Positions 31,832 to 34,029 of a stretch of DNA of 34,029 bases are shown here, piece by piece. This DNA comes from Galbibacter marinus (lineage in GTDB: Bacteria > Bacteroidota > Bacteroidia > Flavobacteriales > Flavobacteriaceae). A model generated the notes under the pieces. It saw nothing but the letters and a program-made list of their open reading frames with translations. It searched no databases and had not been told where the DNA came from. Each line of letters starts with the position of its first letter. Within the stretch, counting starts at the first letter, position 1. The position numbers and the translations under genes were made by a program. The DNA is taken from positions 1 through 34,029 of the forward strand of contig NZ_AMSG01000027.1 of assembly GCF_000300875.1 (NCBI RefSeq). Direction: 5' to 3'.

Positions 31832-32389
31832 ATGGCAAGAACAGAAAGTAATATGCTACCTCTGGGGACAAAAGCACCGAATTTTGAATTACCGGATAGT
31901 ATTTCCGGTAGAAAATTAAAACTAAGTGATGTCTATGGGGAAAAGGCGACCGTAGTTATGTTCATCTGTAACCACTGCCCTTATGTAAATCATTTAAATA
32001 AAGAAATCGTTAAACTAGCAAAAGATTACGCCAACAGCGACGTAGGTTTTGTTGCAATATCGAGTAATGATGTAGATAAATACCCAGAGGATGCACCAGA
32101 TAAAATGAAATTAAAAGCGCAAGAGCTCGGGTATACCTTCCCTTATTTATATGACCAAACACAAGAAGTTGCAAAAGCATATGATGCGGCTTGTACACCG
32201 GATTTCTACGTCTTTGACAGAAACCTAGAACTAATGTACCGAGGGCAATTTGATGATTCAAGACCTGGAAACAGTATGCCAATTTCTGGAAGAGATATCC
32301 GCACTGCTATTGATGCCACAATTATGGGTAAACGTATCTATAAGGCACAAAAACCCAGTATTGGGTGTAATATTAAGTGGAAAGAGTAG
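31832..32389 (+). CDS. Thioredoxin-fold (AhpC/TSA-redoxin) protein
   Basis: This is a 185-residue protein from the ATG at 31832 (MARTESNMLPLGTKAPNFEL); a further ATG 13 codons upstream starts an unlikely extension. It has the redoxin start LGTKAPNFELPD, the active site CNHC (C46 and C49) in FICNHCPYVN, a cis-proline region TPDFYVFD and a RGQFDDSRPG loop. This CNHCPY branch is a thioredoxin-like family in many bacteria, without a signal peptide here, so cytoplasmic. It probably reduces disulfides or peroxides. A 1-Cys peroxiredoxin follows 94 bases downstream on the same strand, and the two may share redox work. Confidence 0.85.
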   Translation: MARTESNMLPLGTKAPNFELPDSISGRKLKLSDVYGEKATVVMFICNHCPYVNHLNKEIVKLAKDYANSDVGFVAISSNDVDKYPEDAPDKMKLKAQELGYTFPYLYDQTQEVAKAYDAACTPDFYVFDRNLELMYRGQFDDSRPGNSMPISGRDIRTAIDATIMGKRIYKAQKPSIGCNIKWKE

Positions 32390-32483
32390 TATTTCGCTGA
32401 TTTAACAATCTTTTATTAAGGCAAAATCAATTTTGTATTTAATAATCTAGTAACTTTATAGACTAATATAAAATCAAAACATT

Positions 32484-33125
32484 ATGGCAACACTAAGACT
32501 AGGAGATATCGCTCCTGACTTCACTGCCCAAACCACAGAGGGTGAAATTAATTTTCACGAGTACCTAGGAGACGGATGGGGCGTTTTATTTTCCCACCCA
32601 GCAGATTTTACTCCAGTTTGTACAACTGAATTAGGTGCCGTAGCAATCTATACGGATCAATTCGCAGAACGCAATGTAAAAGTTATGGCCATCTCTGTTG
32701 ATGGGATTGAATCCCACCATGGATGGATTAAGGACATTAACGAGACCCAAAAAACCGTTGTTAATTACCCTATTATAGCGGATGAAGATCGCAAAATCGC
32801 TGATCTTTATGACATGATTCATCCCAAGGCTAATGCAACAGGAACAGTACGTTCGGTTTTTGTAATAGCGCCCGATAAAACGATAAAATTAATGATTACT
32901 TATCCAGCTTCTACTGGACGTAACTTCGATGAGATTATTCGCGTAATCGATTCATTACAACTTACCGCATACCACAAGGTAGCCACCCCAGCGAACTGGA
33001 ATCATGGTGATGAAGTTGTAATTAGTCCTTCTATTTCTAGCGAAGATGCTAAAGGGATCTTTACAAAAGGATTTAAAGAGGTTAAACCTTATTTACGTTT
33101 AACGCCACAACCAAATATTGACTAA
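32484..33125 (+). CDS. 1-Cys peroxiredoxin (Prx6 type)
   Basis: This 213-residue cytoplasmic peroxidase has the catalytic motif DFTPVCTTE with peroxidatic C46 and T43. I find no other cysteine in the protein, so it is a true 1-Cys enzyme needing an outside reductant. The fold has the Prx6 extended C-terminus (from about 150: LQLTAYHKVATPANW and HGDEVVISPSIS), and VRSVFVIAPDKTIKLM. It reduces hydrogen peroxide and organic or lipid peroxides. The thioredoxin-fold protein upstream is a candidate reductant. It ends at a perfect bidirectional terminator 25 bases downstream. Confidence 0.93.
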   Translation: MATLRLGDIAPDFTAQTTEGEINFHEYLGDGWGVLFSHPADFTPVCTTELGAVAIYTDQFAERNVKVMAISVDGIESHHGWIKDINETQKTVVNYPIIADEDRKIADLYDMIHPKANATGTVRSVFVIAPDKTIKLMITYPASTGRNFDEIIRVIDSLQLTAYHKVATPANWNHGDEVVISPSISSEDAKGIFTKGFKEVKPYLRLTPQPNID

Positions 33126-33148
33126 GACAACCTAGTTCAATAAAACAA

Positions 33149-33178
33149 AAAAAAACTCCTAAAACGGAGTTTTTTTTT
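33149..33178. terminator. Bidirectional terminator of the peroxiredoxin and its convergent neighbour
   Basis: AAAAACTCC (33151-33159) pairs with GGAGTTTTT (33166-33174) around the loop TAAAAC, with A and T tracts on either side, so both strands have a stem followed by T. Confidence 0.85.
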
Positions 33179-33228
33179 GTTGTTCACAATCCAAAGTCTA
33201 GTCGTGGACAGATTAAAAATATGCATGG

Positions 33229-33819
33229 TTATTGTTTCCAGGTAGAATTCCCTTCTAGATCAAACATTTCGATAGTTGGCTGTCCAAGACTATCTACTTT
33301 AATAATAATTCTAGGGATTTCATTATGGTCCTTTATGACCAAAGAGGCATTACCATTTTCCGTTAGTAGGTTAATTCTATTTGTATTAGCTCCGGCCTTG
33401 CCCGAGTGATCCTTATCATTGATGATTAAACCAGCTTTAAAATAATTATCCTCTTTATTATCCTGAGCAAACAAACCTACCGCATCAGCATTTTGGTAAT
33501 CAAAAGCTAAAGCGTTAAAATTGGTTACTTGATTATCAGTGATCGCTATCCCTCCCCTTTCATCACCATTTTTATCATAAAAGATGATTCCTGCTGGATT
33601 TACAGCGCGCTTAAAATGTTTTCCTCCAATAATTGGTGGCGGTATATTATCCATGTTAGAAATCACCACTCTATTACTACCAGATTTATCCTTAATATTA
33701 ATCCGCTCGGAATCTATAAAACTACTAGATGAACATAATTGAGAGTATACAATGATTGTCAATAAGGCAACATTGAGAACAATAAGTGTTCCCATAAGAA
33801 CTTTAAAGGATTTTTTCAT
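33229..33819 (-). CDS. Anchored protein of unknown function
   Basis: This 196-residue protein has one N-terminal hydrophobic helix (VLMGTLIVLNVALLTIIVYSQL, about 7-28), either a membrane anchor or an uncut signal. The rest is soluble and periplasmic or cytoplasmic, with phrases such as FIDSERINIKDKSGSNRVVIS, PAGIIFYDKNGDERGGIAI and SLVIKDHNEIPRIIIKVDS. These repeat a 'D(x)xG..R(i/v)xI' beta-hairpin rhythm three times (about 38-52, 75-92, 158-175), suggesting a beta-sheet repeat protein. I recall hypothetical proteins with the same wording in Bacteroidota but no named function. It is a single gene, convergent with the peroxiredoxin. The 210 bases upstream to the window edge contain no gene and no clear promoter. 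Confidence 0.6.
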   Translation of the reverse strand: MKKSFKVLMGTLIVLNVALLTIIVYSQLCSSSSFIDSERINIKDKSGSNRVVISNMDNIPPPIIGGKHFKRAVNPAGIIFYDKNGDERGGIAITDNQVTNFNALAFDYQNADAVGLFAQDNKEDNYFKAGLIINDKDHSGKAGANTNRINLLTENGNASLVIKDHNEIPRIIIKVDSLGQPTIEMFDLEGNSTWKQ

Positions 33820-34029
33820 GATGCGAAAGTTGTTTTGTTGTTAGTTAGAATTTCTAATGCAACAATACTACAATTAATAATTCTAGAATAGATTTTTCTT
33901 AAAAAAACAACATCCGAAGTAATACCGAAAGAAAATAAAAAGAAGAAAACTATTGTCCGGTCAGTACACAAATAAAGCTTAGAGAACCATCACTTAAAGG
34001 CAAAAAAAAATCCTAATGCTAAAAAACAC

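Noticed and set aside
32433-32458. TTG...TAACTTTA as the peroxiredoxin promoter
   Set aside because: The spacing of 15 is short and the last base of the box is A instead of G; too weak to claim.
1-34029. tRNA, rRNA, CRISPR array, insertion sequence, prophage or riboswitch
   Set aside because: I looked for cloverleaf, regular spaced repeats, transposase motifs and conserved leader structures and saw none; a covariance-model search could still find a small RNA.

Overview
The window is chromosomal DNA of a member of the Bacteroidota, most likely a marine Flavobacteriaceae. The clues are low GC; a SusC/SusD outer-membrane pair; RlmD followed by DUF6452 and DUF6048 proteins; a NusB about twice the usual length; a DUF3276 (PUR-like) protein; few Shine-Dalgarno sequences; and repeated upstream matches to the Bacteroidota -7 promoter box TAnnTTTG. 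I see no tRNA, rRNA, CRISPR array, insertion sequence, phage gene or attachment site. This is mostly core or housekeeping gene content, not a mobile island.

Layout. 1-167 is the 3' end of a PepSY-like gene with a terminator. 261-3120 (minus) is a tight four-gene operon: an unknown membrane protein, an ABC ATPase, an ABC-2 permease and a secreted LolA-like protein. A divergent promoter region separates it from an M20 carboxypeptidase and an acetylxylan-esterase-like hydrolase (3368-5812, plus). 5886-8536 (minus) is a vWA protein followed by a MoxR/Mg-chelatase-like AAA ATPase. 8788-13871 (minus) is an isolated SusC-SusD pair with no linked enzymes or regulator. A 446-bp AT-rich gap follows. 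Next comes a lipoprotein dienelactone hydrolase whose reading frame is broken by one base at a canonical -1 slippery heptamer (14318-15153), then an M1 metallopeptidase (15247-16881).

17017-19785 (plus) is rlmD-DUF6452-DUF6048. 19804-21207 (minus) is a THUMP rRNA methyltransferase with a small membrane protein. Then come a ZIP-like metal transporter (plus), a Tat-exported Gfo/Idh/MocA oxidoreductase (minus), a DUF4268 protein (plus), a hemolysin-III/PAQR protein (minus) and peptidase T (plus). 25897-28886 (minus) holds leucine dehydrogenase, nusB, a DUF1573 lipoprotein and yajC. The right end has an MsbA-like ABC exporter, a DUF3276 protein, a CsaA-like tRNA-binding protein, a thioredoxin-fold protein, a 1-Cys peroxiredoxin and an anchored protein of unknown function. 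The last 210 bases show no gene.

Themes. Peptide and amino-acid use recurs (M20, M1, PepT, leucine dehydrogenase), as do envelope export and rRNA modification. The points most worth checking are the frameshift with slippery site in the dienelactone hydrolase, two promoters placed exactly 4 nt from the start codon (predicted leaderless mRNAs for rlmD and the hemolysin-III gene), a terminator-like hairpin that appears to form the very 5' end of the nusB transcript, and the unassigned four-gene ABC operon.
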